A stretch of 64,000 bases of DNA from an uncultured Pseudomonadota bacterium (GCA_903829815.1 CAIKRR010000067.1:1-64000), one strand, 5' to 3'; shown: positions 34,897 through 44,280, counted from the first letter of the stretch. Notes: a model not told the origin generated them from the letters alone. Numbers and translations: made by a program.

Positions 34897-36840
34897 TCAG
34901 TTGCCGTAGAGGTAGTGCGGCAGCCACAGCGTCATGCCGGGCCACAGGTACATGAAGACCATGCATACGATCACGATCAGCATGTACGGCATCATGCCCG
35001 CGAAGATCTGGTTCAGGGTGACATGCGCCGGGGCCACCCCCTTCAGATAGAAGGCCGACATCGCCACCGGGGGTGACAGGAACGCCGCCTGCAGGTTGAC
35101 GAAGACCAGCGTGCCCCAGAGGATGGGGTCGATGCCGAAGTGCGTGAGCAGCGGCAGGAAGATTGGCACGAAGATCACGATGATCTCGGTCCACTCGAGC
35201 GGCCAGCCCAGCACGAAGATGATGGCCTGCGACAGGATCATGAACTGAATCGGGCTGAGGTCGAGCGAGAGCACCCAGCGTTCCACCATCTGTTGACCGC
35301 CCAGGAGCGCGAACACGGCCGAGAACAGCGCTGAGCCGACGAAGAGCCAGCACACCATCGAGGTGGTCTTGGCGGTGAGAAACACCGACTCCTTGACCCG
35401 CTGCCAGTTGAGCGTGCCCGCCTGGATGGCAAGCAGGAACGCGCCAGCGGCACCGACCGCCGCTGATTCAGTGGCGGTGGTAATGCCAAAGAGAATCACC
35501 GCAAGGACGACCAGCGTAAGAATGCCCAGCGGCGCCACTGAACTCACCAGCAGGCGCAGCAATTCGAACTGGCTCGCATCCATCCTCGCGTAGTACCACA
35601 GCAAGAGCAGGGCGACTGCACCGCAGATGCTCCAGAACCAGGGGAAGAAGCTCTCGGGGGGGCCCTTGTCCACGGGGGCACCGGCGGCGCCCTCACGCAG
35701 GCTGGGGTCGCCCATTTCCTGCAGGGTTTCGGTTTCCGGTGCGGGGGTATCGGCACTGGCGGCTGCGCTGCCCAGTTCCTGTGCCGGTGTCTCGGTGGCT
35801 TCAGCTGCGCTGCCCAGTTCCTGCACGGGCGCCTCGGCGGCGGGTTCGCCGGCCGTTGCGCCAGGGGGCACTGGGGGCGCTGAGGGCGCGGGGGCCTGGG
35901 CAACTGCCACGGGCATGTTGACCGGCACGACATCGGCCTGGGGATGAATCACCACATACCACCAGACCGCCCACAAGGTGACCACAGCGAGCAGCGCCGG
36001 AAAGAGGGCCATCGCCAGCGCCCGCAAGAGCACGAGGGGCCCGGTCGGGCGCCCGTCGGCCGTCGCAATGGCCCGTGCACGGGCAGGTGCACACAGCGCA
36101 CCGAGCAGCGCAGGCAGCATGAGTCCTCGGCCGTGCGCCTGGGTGAGGGCGCCGACCCAGGGGCTGATCGGAATGCGCAGTTGCTCTTCGGGGATGCGAG
36201 GCGCGACCTTCGGATTGATGAGGGCCCAGCCGACGATGTAGACCAGGTAAAGAAAGGCGAGGAAGAAGCCCGGAAACATCGCCGAGGCATAGAGCTTCAC
36301 GACCGACTGTCCGGCCACCGCGGCATAGACGATGATCATCACCGAGGGCGGGATGAGAATGCCCAGCGTGCCCCCGGCGGTGATGACGCCGGCGGCCAGT
36401 CGCGTGTCGTAGCCTGCCTTGAGCATCGGGTTCAGTGCAATCACGCCCATCAGGACGACCACGGCCCCGACCAGCCCGCTGGCGATGCCCCAGAAGGTGC
36501 AGACGATGAGGGTGGCCACCGCCAGTGACGCGGGGAAGCGTCTGAAGGCCAGTTGTATGCTGTAGAACATCTTGTCGACCAGCGCTCCACGCTCCATGAC
36601 GTAGCCCATCAGCACGAAGAGTGGAATCGAGATCAAGGTCTCGTTGTTCATCGCACCATAGGTGCGTTCGACCATCAGGTCGAAGATGCGATTGTCGTGC
36701 CAGGACTGACTGGGGTCGTAGAAGGCCGCATAGCCAAAGGCCATGCCCAGCCCCATCAGCGTGAACGCAGTTGGAAACCCGAGCATGATTGCTACCACGA
36801 TGAGCAGCAGCATGGTGAGGCCGAGTGCTGGATCACTCAT
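34897..36840 (-). CDS. dctM: TRAP transporter large permease DctM with internal insertion
   Basis: 647-residue DctM-type subunit, the sodium- or proton-coupled translocator of a TRAP importer. Typical family length is about 425. Residues 1-210 (LIVCTFWGIASGLVGAVVVLMG, AGGTLGILIPPSVMIIVYA) and about 426-647 (FGITTATESAAVGAAGAFLL, WTEIIVIFVPIFLPLL) are canonical. Between them lies a roughly 210-residue insertion with two extra hydrophobic segments (about 268-298 and 397-418) flanking a Pro/Ala/Glu-rich linker at 300-396. The linker contains a 14-residue tandem repeat (QELGSAAE and QELGSAAA). Its ATG overlaps the dctQ stop (ATGA). Frame continuity shows no pseudogene signs. Confidence 0.88.
   Translation of the reverse strand: MSDPALGLTMLLLIVVAIMLGFPTAFTLMGLGMAFGYAAFYDPSQSWHDNRIFDLMVERTYGAMNNETLISIPLFVLMGYVMERGALVDKMFYSIQLAFRRFPASLAVATLIVCTFWGIASGLVGAVVVLMGVIALNPMLKAGYDTRLAAGVITAGGTLGILIPPSVMIIVYAAVAGQSVVKLYASAMFPGFFLAFLYLVYIVGWALINPKVAPRIPEEQLRIPISPWVGALTQAHGRGLMLPALLGALCAPARARAIATADGRPTGPLVLLRALAMALFPALLAVVTLWAVWWYVVIHPQADVVPVNMPVAVAQAPAPSAPPVPPGATAGEPAAEAPVQELGSAAEATETPAQELGSAAASADTPAPETETLQEMGDPSLREGAAGAPVDKGPPESFFPWFWSICGAVALLLLWYYARMDASQFELLRLLVSSVAPLGILTLVVLAVILFGITTATESAAVGAAGAFLLAIQAGTLNWQRVKESVFLTAKTTSMVCWLFVGSALFSAVFALLGGQQMVERWVLSLDLSPIQFMILSQAIIFVLGWPLEWTEIIVIFVPIFLPLLTHFGIDPILWGTLVFVNLQAAFLSPPVAMSAFYLKGVAPAHVTLNQIFAGMMPYMLIVIVCMVFMYLWPGMTLWLPHYLYGN
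35762..35823. repeat. Exact 20-bp direct repeat, 42-bp period, in dctM insertion
   Basis: GCTGCGCTGCCCAGTTCCTG occurs at 35762-35781 and 35804-35823. On the coding strand this gives two copies of the QELGSAA segment, 14 residues apart. It marks duplication inside the unusual linker. Confidence 0.8.
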
Positions 36841-37574
36841 CGGGCATCTCCCGTCGAAGTGGGGCTTGCCCCCGGGCCGCCGCGACCGCGCTGGTGTGCG
36901 GCCTCATCGATGTCGTGCACCTGCTCGATCGCCATCCGTCGCGCCTGGTCATCGACATGGATGCTGCCGGCCAGTTGCTGTTCGACCACGTCGATTTCCT
37001 CGGCGTCTTTCAGGCGCGCCGGCCATTGGCCGGTCTGCAGGCAGATGATGGCACGCAAGATCTCGGCCAGGCCCTGCAGCAGTACCAGGGCGCCTGCCAG
37101 CGGAATGATGGCCTTGAACTGATAGACCGGAGGGCCATCGGCCGTCACGTTGGAGTGTTCGTTGATGCGCCACGAGTAGGCCGCATAGTCGGTGCCGGCA
37201 TAGACGAGCGCGACGATGCCGGGAAGGAAGAAGAGCAGGTAGAGCGCGAGGTCGAGCGCGGCCTGGGTACGGGGACGCATCGAGCCGTAGAGGAAGTCGC
37301 CGCGCACATGACCGTTTTGCGCGAGCGTGTAGGCACCGCACATCATGAAGAGCGACCCGTACAGCATGTTGTTGAGGTCGAAGATCCAGGCGGTCGGGGC
37401 ATTCAGGATGTAGCGCTTGAAGACTTCCACGCAGACGACCAGCATCAGTACCACGATGAACCAGGCAAAGGTCTTGCCCGCCAGCGTGCTGATGCTGTCC
37501 ACAGCATGCAGCAGGCGCTGCATCGGTGCGTCGGGTTGGGTCGCAGACCCGGGAGCCACGGTCGATGAAGTCAT
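36837..37574 (-). CDS. dctQ: TRAP transporter small permease DctQ
   Basis: 245-residue DctQ subunit with four membrane helices. Family features: FAWFIVVLMLVVCVEVFKRYILNAPTAW and the loop NNMLYGSLFMMCGAYTLAQNGHVRGDFLYG. A hydrophilic C-terminal tail of about 60 residues after the fourth helix is longer than usual. ATG 37572-37574 was chosen; a TTG two codons upstream is also in frame, and neither has a good ribosome site. It is coupled to dctM by ATGA overlap and lies 85 bases after dctP. Confidence 0.9.
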   Translation of the reverse strand: MTSSTVAPGSATQPDAPMQRLLHAVDSISTLAGKTFAWFIVVLMLVVCVEVFKRYILNAPTAWIFDLNNMLYGSLFMMCGAYTLAQNGHVRGDFLYGSMRPRTQAALDLALYLLFFLPGIVALVYAGTDYAAYSWRINEHSNVTADGPPVYQFKAIIPLAGALVLLQGLAEILRAIICLQTGQWPARLKDAEEIDVVEQQLAGSIHVDDQARRMAIEQVHDIDEAAHQRGRGGPGASPTSTGDAR

Positions 37575-37659
37575 GGGCAAGTGCCGAAGAAAGCAAGTTC
37601 AGTCGAACCGGCCACCCGCGACCGCGGATGGCCGGTGATGCGTCACCTGAAGGAGGCGT

Positions 37660-38805
37660 TCAGGCCTTCTTGGGAGCCGCCGGTCGGGCGAAGTAGTGGG
37701 CGTAGGCCATGCGTCGATCGACGACGTTGTCCATTTCCCACTTGACGGTCCGCTCGGCGAAAGCGCGCTGCGAGTCCAGAATCTCCTTGAAGAGCGGGGC
37801 CTCGGCCGCCTTCTTCGCGACGATCTGGTCGTAGAGCTCGAGTTGCTTGCGCAGGATCGCGTCGGGTGTCTTGTAGAAGCGCACCTTGTCCTTGGTCTGC
37901 ATCTCGATATAGTCTTTCGAGTAACGGTCGATTGCCTTCCAGCTCATGTCCTGCGAGGCTGCTTCGACCGCGTAGCCGATGATCGCGCGCAGTTGCGGCG
38001 TCAGGGCATCGAACTTCGTCTTGTTGAAGAGAATCTCGAACTGCTCGGCGTTCTGGTGGAAGCTCTGCAACATGCAGACCTTCGAGACATCGGGAAAACC
38101 CAACGCACGGTCGGACGACATGTTGTTGAACTCGGCAGCGTCAAGCAGGCCACGGTCCATCGCCGGTACGATCTCGCCACCGGGCACCGCATTGACGGCC
38201 GCGCCCATCGCGGTAAACAGATCGATCGAAATACCGACGGTCCGGTATTTCAGCCCCTTGAGGTCCTCCACTTTCTGCACCGGCTTCTTGAACCAGCCCA
38301 GGGGCTGCGTCGGCATCGGGCCATAGGGAAACGACATGACGTTGGCCCCGAGCGACTGGTAGAGCTTTGCGAGCAGTTCTCGCCCGCCGCCGTAGCGATG
38401 CCAGGACAGCAGCATGTTGGCATCCATGCCGTAGGCCGGGCCTGAACCCCAGAGGGCGAGGGCCGTGCTCTTCCCATAGTGGTAGGCCATGACGCCGTGT
38501 CCACCGTCCAGGGTTCCCTTCGAAATGGCCTCGAGCAGACCGAACGCAGGCACCACGGCTCCGGCTGGCAGCACCTCGATCTTCAGGTCGCCACCGGTCA
38601 TGTCGTTGACTTTTTGCGCGAAATCGAGCGCGTACTCGTGGAAGATGTCCCTCGAGGGCCAGGTCGATTGCCAGCGCATGGTGGTGACACCCTGCGCCTT
38701 GACGACGGCGGGAAATCCCAGTGCGGCGGCGCTGGTGGTCGCGACGGCTGCACCGGATAGGAATCGGCGGCGCTTCTGCAGGCTGCTTGAGTCGTTGATG
38801 CTCAT
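37660..38805 (-). CDS. dctP: TRAP transporter solute receptor DctP, Tat-type signal
   Basis: 381-residue periplasmic receptor of the TRAP system. The N-terminus has a twin-arginine-like signal (QKRRRFLSGAAVATTSAAALG). The body shows the DctP fold: WQSTWPSRDIFHEYALDFAQKVNDMTGG, VLPAGAVVPAFGLLEAISKGTLDGGHG, and LKGLKYRTVGISIDLFTAMGAAVNAVPGGEI containing the conserved ligand-carboxylate Arg. It starts at ATG with AAGGAG seven bases upstream. It resembles the receptors for 2-oxo acids and aromatic acids more than C4-dicarboxylate DctP, but ligand prediction is tentative. Confidence 0.9.
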   Translation of the reverse strand: MSINDSSSLQKRRRFLSGAAVATTSAAALGFPAVVKAQGVTTMRWQSTWPSRDIFHEYALDFAQKVNDMTGGDLKIEVLPAGAVVPAFGLLEAISKGTLDGGHGVMAYHYGKSTALALWGSGPAYGMDANMLLSWHRYGGGRELLAKLYQSLGANVMSFPYGPMPTQPLGWFKKPVQKVEDLKGLKYRTVGISIDLFTAMGAAVNAVPGGEIVPAMDRGLLDAAEFNNMSSDRALGFPDVSKVCMLQSFHQNAEQFEILFNKTKFDALTPQLRAIIGYAVEAASQDMSWKAIDRYSKDYIEMQTKDKVRFYKTPDAILRKQLELYDQIVAKKAAEAPLFKEILDSQRAFAERTVKWEMDNVVDRRMAYAHYFARPAAPKKA

Positions 38806-38927
38806 CCCTTGTCTCCTTGTCAGACCGGCCGGTCGCGCACGCTTTATGGGTGTCGCAGACGGTGGCCGGATGGCGGCAGTGTACTGACTTCAGCCCACCC
38901 GTGCAGGCGGGCGACCGGCCACCCGGA

Positions 38928-39920
38928 TCAGTCGCCCTTGATGTTCGTGGCCTTCACGAGTTGCACGAAACGCTGGTATTCGGCGCGGGTGACCCGATCG
39001 GCCTCCTCGGGACTGTTGGCAATGATCCGTATGCCCTGCTTTCCCAAAGCGTCGCGAACCGGTGCTTCGGACAGCACGGTGCGGAAGAGAGCGTTCCATC
39101 GCGCCACGAGCTCAGGCGGGGTGGCCGCCGGCACCAGTGCACTGAACCAGGCGTTCATGTCGAAACCGGGTACGCCCTGCTCGGCGATGGACGGAATGTC
39201 GGGCGTGAGGGGTGAGCGCTCGCGCGAGGAGCCGCCCAGAATGCGCACCCGACCGTCCTTGGCCATATTGATCGCTGCCCCTACCGGCACGAACATGGCC
39301 GTTATCTGCCCACCCAGCAGGTCGGTGAAGGCCTGCGCCGACCCCTTGTAGGGAATGTGGGTCATTGGCACGCCTGCCACCAGCTTGAACTGCTCCATGA
39401 AGAGGTGATGATGGGTGCCGTTGCCCGGCGAGCCGTAGTTGACCTTGCCCCCTTGCGTCTTTGCCCAGGCAAGGAAATCGCGGAGGTCCTTGCCCGGTGT
39501 GTCGGCATGGACGGTGAGCACGAAGATGTTGTCGCCCACGATCGTGATCGGGCGCAGGCCATTGAGCAGATCGAAGTTGAGCGGAAAGAAGAGCGGCAGT
39601 GTCAGCGTGCTCGAAGGGTTGATGGTGATGGTGTGTCCATCAGCGGGTGCGTGGGCCAGGGCTTCGAGCCCGATGGCGCCAGCAGCGCCGGCGCGATTCT
39701 CGACCACCACGGCTTGCCCCCAGAGCGCCTGGAAACGCGGCGCGAGCGTTCGCGCGATGAGATCGGGCGACGTGCCCGGGGTCTGCGCGAGCACCATGCG
39801 AATCGGTCGGGTCGACAAACCCTGTGCGATCGCGGCCAACGGACTGCCAAGGGCGGTGGCGCCCGCCAGGGCCCCCAGCAGGGCACGTCGTACGGGGTCT
39901 GCCTGTTGGATCGATGTCAT
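38928..39920 (-). CDS. Bug/TctC-family periplasmic solute receptor
   Basis: 330-residue Bug receptor. An export signal with twin Arg (PVRRALLGALAGATALGSPLAAIAQ) precedes RPIRMVLAQTPGTSPDLIARTLAPR; the usual PGG loop is altered to TPGTSPD. Other landmarks: APADGHTITINPSST, THIPYKGSAQAFTDLLGGQ and SALVPAATPPELVARW. ATG 39918-39920 follows AGGGGA at good spacing; the longer open frame upstream is not coding. It lies 122 bases before dctP on the same strand, so it may share a transcript with the TRAP operon, giving two different receptor types side by side. Confidence 0.88.
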   Translation of the reverse strand: MTSIQQADPVRRALLGALAGATALGSPLAAIAQGLSTRPIRMVLAQTPGTSPDLIARTLAPRFQALWGQAVVVENRAGAAGAIGLEALAHAPADGHTITINPSSTLTLPLFFPLNFDLLNGLRPITIVGDNIFVLTVHADTPGKDLRDFLAWAKTQGGKVNYGSPGNGTHHHLFMEQFKLVAGVPMTHIPYKGSAQAFTDLLGGQITAMFVPVGAAINMAKDGRVRILGGSSRERSPLTPDIPSIAEQGVPGFDMNAWFSALVPAATPPELVARWNALFRTVLSEAPVRDALGKQGIRIIANSPEEADRVTRAEYQRFVQLVKATNIKGD

Positions 39921-40133
39921 GGATATCCCCTGGAGGCTTGCAACTGTGAGCAGTCGCCAAGCATGGTATGCCGCGCATTCTAGACGCTCGCATTGTGTCT
40001 GCAGTGTTCTGGCTTTGCCCCTCGTGTCGCGCAGGCAGCTTGAGGTGGCTCGCAGCATGCGCAGTCTGCCCGGTGGTGGGCAAGCCCTCCGGGGTCGTAA
40101 ACTGCCAGCTCTGGTGCTTACAAGCGATCGCGG

Positions 40134-40970
40134 ATGGACATCACTTCAACGGCAACCTGCCTGGGCGTTTTCATTGGTCTGGTGATGGCACTCACCGGTG
40201 CCGGTGGCGGCATCCTGTCGGTGCCACTACTGGTCTTTGGCCTGGGCTTGCCGATGGTGGACGCAGCCCCCGTCAGCATGATTGCGATTGCCTTGTCGGC
40301 CGGCCTGGGTGCATTCCTGGCACTGCGCTCGGGCATCCTGCGCTATCGTGCTGCGGGGTTGATGGGGGCGGCCGGCTTGTTGCTGTCACCGATGGGCGTA
40401 TGGCTCGCGCACCGCGTGCCCAATAATCCCTTGATGCTCGGCTTCTCGGCGGTGCTCGCCTATGTCGGTCTGCGCACGCTCTGGCCGCTCTGGCAGCGGC
40501 CGAGAGCGCGTTCCCCGGGCGATAGCCCAGCGGCGGTGGCCAGCCGATCGCGGCTGCCGCCTTGCTGTCTCGACCCTCTGGATGGCCGTCTGCGCTGGAC
40601 CGCACCGTGCGCGCGGGCACTGCTCTTCACCGGCATGAGCGCGGGGTTTCTCTCGGGGCTTCTGGGTGTCGGGGGTGGTTTCATCATCGTGCCCTCCCTG
40701 CAGCGGATCACCGATCTGGAGATGCGTTCGGTGGTGGCTACTTCGCTCGGTGTGCTCGCCATCGTGGCGCTGGCCGGGCTGGGCGCCTCGGCCCTGATGG
40801 CGCCCATCCGCTGGCCGGTGGCGCTGCCTTTCGCGCTGGGTGCGCTTGCCGGCATGCTGATCGGGCGCCGCCTGGCCACCCGCTTCAGTGGCCCGCGGCT
40901 GCAAGGGCTCTTTGCCCTCCTCGCGCTCGTGGTTGCAGTCAGTCTTGCAGCGCGAACGCTCGCTGCATGA
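40134..40970 (+). CDS. TauE/SafE-family sulfite/anion exporter
   Basis: 278-residue membrane protein of the TauE/SafE (DUF81) family with about eight helices in two homologous halves. Each half begins with the glycine-rich motif: GVFIGLVMALTGAGGGILSVPLL near the start and GMSAGFLSGLLGVGGGFIIVPSL near 165. Members export sulfite, sulfoacetate or related organosulfur anions, or act as uncharacterised permeases. No sulfur-metabolism gene is adjacent, so the substrate is unknown. It diverges from the Bug receptor at 39920; the 213-base gap holds no clear hairpin or repeat. Confidence 0.85.
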   Translation: MDITSTATCLGVFIGLVMALTGAGGGILSVPLLVFGLGLPMVDAAPVSMIAIALSAGLGAFLALRSGILRYRAAGLMGAAGLLLSPMGVWLAHRVPNNPLMLGFSAVLAYVGLRTLWPLWQRPRARSPGDSPAAVASRSRLPPCCLDPLDGRLRWTAPCARALLFTGMSAGFLSGLLGVGGGFIIVPSLQRITDLEMRSVVATSLGVLAIVALAGLGASALMAPIRWPVALPFALGALAGMLIGRRLATRFSGPRLQGLFALLALVVAVSLAARTLAA

Positions 40971-41023
40971 GGCAGACTGCAGGTCGGTCCTTCATCCGGG
41001 CGTCATTCAACGGAGTCATCGGC

Positions 41024-42028
41024 ATGAACCTTCTTTCGCGGTCGGCGGTCCGGCGCCCGGCATCGGGCCATAGCGCCTGCCTGCTGCTCGCCATCGTGCT
41101 GGCGGCAGCCATTGCACCGGCGCGCGCAGCCTGGCCCGAGCGCCCGATCCGTCTGGTCGTTCCCTATGCGGCCGGTGGCGTGGGCGACATCTCGTTTCGC
41201 ACGATCTCGACGGCACTCGAGGAGCGCGTGGGGCAGCGCTTCGTACTCGACAACCGGGCAGGTGCATCGGGCAATATCGGTGCGGCCGAGGTCCTGCGTG
41301 CTGCCCCTGACGGCTACACCCTGCTGCTCGGGGCGATCAACAACTTTGCCACCAACCAGTTCCTGTACCGCAACATGACCTTTGATCCGGTGACGGCGTT
41401 CGAACCGGTTGCGCTGCTCTCTCTGGCCCCGAGCGTCATCGCGGTCACCCCGAACCTCGAGGTCCATTCGCTGGCTGATCTGGCGGCGCAGGCGAGGGCC
41501 CATCCGGGGGCCCTCAATTTCGGCTCTCCGGGTATCGGCACGCCACCGCACCTGGTCGGTGAACTGTTTGCAACCCTCGCCGGGGTCCGGATGACGCACA
41601 TCCCGTACAACGGCACGCCTCAGGTGATGGTGGCGCTGCAGCAAGACAGCGTGCAGGTCTCCTTCTACACGCTCAGTCCGGTGTCGCCGCTCATGCGAGG
41701 TGGCAAGTTGCGGCCTGTCGCGGTTGCGGCCAACGCCCGATTGGCCGCGCTGCCGGGTGTGCCCACGGTGCGCGAGGCGGGTTTTTCCGATCTGCTGAGC
41801 GCCAGCTGGCAGGCCATCGTGGCCCCGCGCGGTACCGATCCGGCGATCCTCGACCGACTCAATGGCGACATTCGTGCAGCGCTGGCGTTACCGGAGTCGC
41901 AGCGCCGCTATGGTGAACTGGGGATGGTGGCGGGCGATCTCGGGCGGACCGAGTTTGCGGCCTTCATGCGTGGCGAGGCGCAGCGCTGGAAGAAGGTGAT
42001 CGAATCGGCGCGGATCGAGCCGCAGTAG
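41024..42028 (+). CDS. Bug/TctC-family periplasmic solute receptor
   Basis: 334-residue Bug receptor. The signal peptide ends APARAAWPERP; the classic loop IRLVVPYAAGGVGDISFRT follows, then AAPDGYTLLLGAINNFATN, THIPYNGTPQVMVALQQD (Asn replaces the usual Lys of PYKG) and IVAPRGTDPAILDRL. ATG 41024 has CGGAG about eight bases upstream and gives a normal signal peptide; the in-frame ATG 40967 overlapping the exporter's stop is less likely. It lies 53 bases after the TauE-like gene and 164 before an LLM oxidoreductase. Confidence 0.88.
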   Translation: MNLLSRSAVRRPASGHSACLLLAIVLAAAIAPARAAWPERPIRLVVPYAAGGVGDISFRTISTALEERVGQRFVLDNRAGASGNIGAAEVLRAAPDGYTLLLGAINNFATNQFLYRNMTFDPVTAFEPVALLSLAPSVIAVTPNLEVHSLADLAAQARAHPGALNFGSPGIGTPPHLVGELFATLAGVRMTHIPYNGTPQVMVALQQDSVQVSFYTLSPVSPLMRGGKLRPVAVAANARLAALPGVPTVREAGFSDLLSASWQAIVAPRGTDPAILDRLNGDIRAALALPESQRRYGELGMVAGDLGRTEFAAFMRGEAQRWKKVIESARIEPQ

Positions 42029-42192
42029 GATCACTCGGCCCAAGGCCGGCTGGCAGCACGCAGGCGGACCTCGCAAGCGGTGTGAAGGAGAACAGGCGCA
42101 GCGCGCGATCGGCCACTGCTGTGCGACGCTGGTTTGCCCGCAATGGCACCGACCGCCCGGGTTAGACTCTGGGCTCCAAGGGAGGGCGCGGC

Positions 42193-43200
42193 ATGAAGTT
42201 CGGAATTTTTGATCACGTGGATGACAGTGGCCTTGAACTGGGCGAGCTCTACGAGAACCGTCTGCGACTGATCGAAGCCTTCGATCAGTCGGGCATCCAC
42301 TGCTATCACCTGGCCGAACACCACTTCACGCCGCTTGGCATGTCGCCCTCGCCCTCGGTATTCCTCGCGGCGGTGGCGCAGCGCACGCGCAGGCTGCTCT
42401 TTGGTCCCCTCGTCTACACGCTCGCGCTCTACCATCCGCTGCGCCTTGCCGAGGAGATCTGCATGCTCGATCACCTCAGTGGCGGTCGCTTGCAACTCGG
42501 GGTGGGCCGTGGCGTGTCGCCGGTTGAGATGCGGCTCTATGGGGTCGACGTCGACAAGGCACAGGCCCTGTACATGGAAGCCTACGAGGTCCTGATGAAG
42601 GCACTCCAGGAAGACACGCTGACCCATGAGGGCGAGCACTTCCAGTTTCGGGGTGTGCCGATGCGCATGCACCCGCGTCAGCGCCCGCATCCGCCGCTCT
42701 GGTACGGTCTGGGCAATCCGGATGGGGTCGAGTGGGTGGCACGCAATGCGGTCAACGTGATCAGCCTCTCGTCGCCCGAAGTCGTTCGCAAGGTGAGCGA
42801 TGGCTATCGCACGACCTGGGCCGCGCTGGGACGTGATCCGGCCGCGATGCCGCTGGTGGGCACCTTGCGCCATATCGTCATTGCCCCCACCGATGCCGAG
42901 GCGATGACGATTGCGCGCCGCGCCTATACGCGGTGGCGCTCCAGTTTCTGGCATCTGTGGGATGTCTTCGGCGCGCGCCCGCGCTTTGCCATCTACCCGG
43001 AGACCTTTGACGAACTGGTAGAGCGCGGCCAGGCGGTGGCAGGGTCGCCGGCCACCGCGTTGTCGACACTGCGCGCACAGACCCAGGCGGGTGGTGTCAA
43101 CTACCTGCTGCTCGACCTGGCCTTTGGTGATCTTGCGCTCGATGAGTCGCTGCGTACGCTCGAACTGTTCTGGTCGGAGGTTGCCCCCGGGTTGCAGTGA
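42193..43200 (+). CDS. Luciferase-like (LLM class) flavin-dependent oxidoreductase
   Basis: 335-residue luciferase-superfamily protein beginning MKFGIFDHVDDSGLELGELYENRL. It shows YHLAEHHFTPLGMSPSPSVFLAAVAQRT, LGPLVYTLALYHPLRLAEEICMLDHLSGGRLQLGVGRGVSP-like core sequence (FGPLVYTLALYHPLR onward) and RPHPPLWYGLGNP. The His pair in EHH is typical of the family. It needs FMNH2 from a separate reductase. GGAGGG lies six to seven bases before the ATG. It is only weakly similar by eye to the other LLM enzyme at 5956, so the two probably act on different substrates. Confidence 0.87.
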   Translation: MKFGIFDHVDDSGLELGELYENRLRLIEAFDQSGIHCYHLAEHHFTPLGMSPSPSVFLAAVAQRTRRLLFGPLVYTLALYHPLRLAEEICMLDHLSGGRLQLGVGRGVSPVEMRLYGVDVDKAQALYMEAYEVLMKALQEDTLTHEGEHFQFRGVPMRMHPRQRPHPPLWYGLGNPDGVEWVARNAVNVISLSSPEVVRKVSDGYRTTWAALGRDPAAMPLVGTLRHIVIAPTDAEAMTIARRAYTRWRSSFWHLWDVFGARPRFAIYPETFDELVERGQAVAGSPATALSTLRAQTQAGGVNYLLLDLAFGDLALDESLRTLELFWSEVAPGLQ

Positions 43201-43221
43201 GGGCAGGCGCCTCCCGCTGCG

Positions 43222-44220
43222 CTACTCGGGTTGTATCCCGGCCAGCGCCACCGCCTTGCCGAACTTCGCGCTCTCCGCGGCGATGAAGCGTCTGAACTCC
43301 TCGGGTGTGGTGCCCAGGCTCTCCAGCCCCTGATCGGCGAAGCGGGCCTTGTTGGTGCTGTCGCCCAGCGAGCGCAGCGCTGCCTCGCGTACCCGGTTGA
43401 CGATGGCCGCCGGCGTGCCGGCCGGCGCCAGAAAGCCCATCCAGGTGCTGTAGTCGATGGCACCGAACCCCTGCTCGGCGATGGTCGGTACCTCGGGCAT
43501 GTTGGACGCACGGCGCGCCGATGCCAGTGCAATGGCACGCACCTTGCCGCTCTTCACGTGGGGTGCCGACAGGGATGTGGACACCGCAAAGAGTTGCGTC
43601 TGTCCAGCCAGAAAGTCGGTGAAGGCCGGGCCGGCGCCCTTGTAGGGGATGTGAATGAAATCGGCCTGGGTCGATGCCTTCAGCGCTTCGAGCGCGAGGT
43701 GGGTGGCGGTGCCCACGCCACCAGAACCTGCGCTGACCCGTCCCGGGTTGGCCCGCGACCAGGCGGCCAGTTCACGCAGGTTGTTCACCGGCAGCGAGGG
43801 ATGCACGAGAATCGCGATCGGCACTGCCAGCACTTCGGTAATCGGCTGGAAATCGCGCAGCGGATCAAAGCCCGGCGACCGGTAGATGAAGGGGGCGAGT
43901 GTCATGCTCTCGATCGCAAAGAGCAGCGTATTGCCATCGGGTGCACTGCGTGCCACATCGGCCATGCCGATGATGCCGCCGGCACCGCCCTTGTTGTCGA
44001 TGACCAGCGTCTGCCCCAGTGCTTCGCCCATCTTGGGTGCCAGGGCGCGCATCGAGGCATCGATGAGGCCTCCCGGCGGGAAGGGCACGACCACCCGAAT
44101 GGCTCGATCAGGCCAGGTCTGGGCCAGCGAAACGCTGCTGCCGATGAGGCAGGCAAGCACGGCGACGGCCCGCAGGCCTTGACGGGTCGAACGCGGTGCG
44201 CGGTGCTGCGATGGGTTCAA
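43222..44220 (-). CDS. Bug/TctC-family periplasmic solute receptor
   Basis: 332-residue Bug receptor with all standard landmarks: signal ending SSVSLAQTWPDRAIR, VVVPFPPGGLIDASMRALAPK, APDGNTLLFAIESMT, HIPYKGAGPAFTDFLAGQ, GFLAPAGTPAAIVNRV and the C-terminal GIQPE. TTG 44220 is chosen because AGGAGA (44229-44234) sits eight bases upstream; the ATG at 44247 lies ahead of this ribosome site. It follows the glycerate kinase gene by 60 bases on the same strand, so the two are probably co-transcribed and the ligand may feed into glycerate or hydroxypyruvate metabolism. Confidence 0.88.
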   Translation of the reverse strand: MNPSQHRAPRSTRQGLRAVAVLACLIGSSVSLAQTWPDRAIRVVVPFPPGGLIDASMRALAPKMGEALGQTLVIDNKGGAGGIIGMADVARSAPDGNTLLFAIESMTLAPFIYRSPGFDPLRDFQPITEVLAVPIAILVHPSLPVNNLRELAAWSRANPGRVSAGSGGVGTATHLALEALKASTQADFIHIPYKGAGPAFTDFLAGQTQLFAVSTSLSAPHVKSGKVRAIALASARRASNMPEVPTIAEQGFGAIDYSTWMGFLAPAGTPAAIVNRVREAALRSLGDSTNKARFADQGLESLGTTPEEFRRFIAAESAKFGKAVALAGIQPE

Positions 44221-44280
44221 GGTGAGAGTCTCCTGGGTGCGATGCACGCCTGCAGGCCGCTGGCCTGTCGTGTCACCGGA

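Noticed and set aside
37660-38805. Assigning the TRAP receptor as a C4-dicarboxylate DctP
   Set aside because: Family motifs support a TRAP receptor only; neighbouring aromatic hydroxylase suggests a different ligand.
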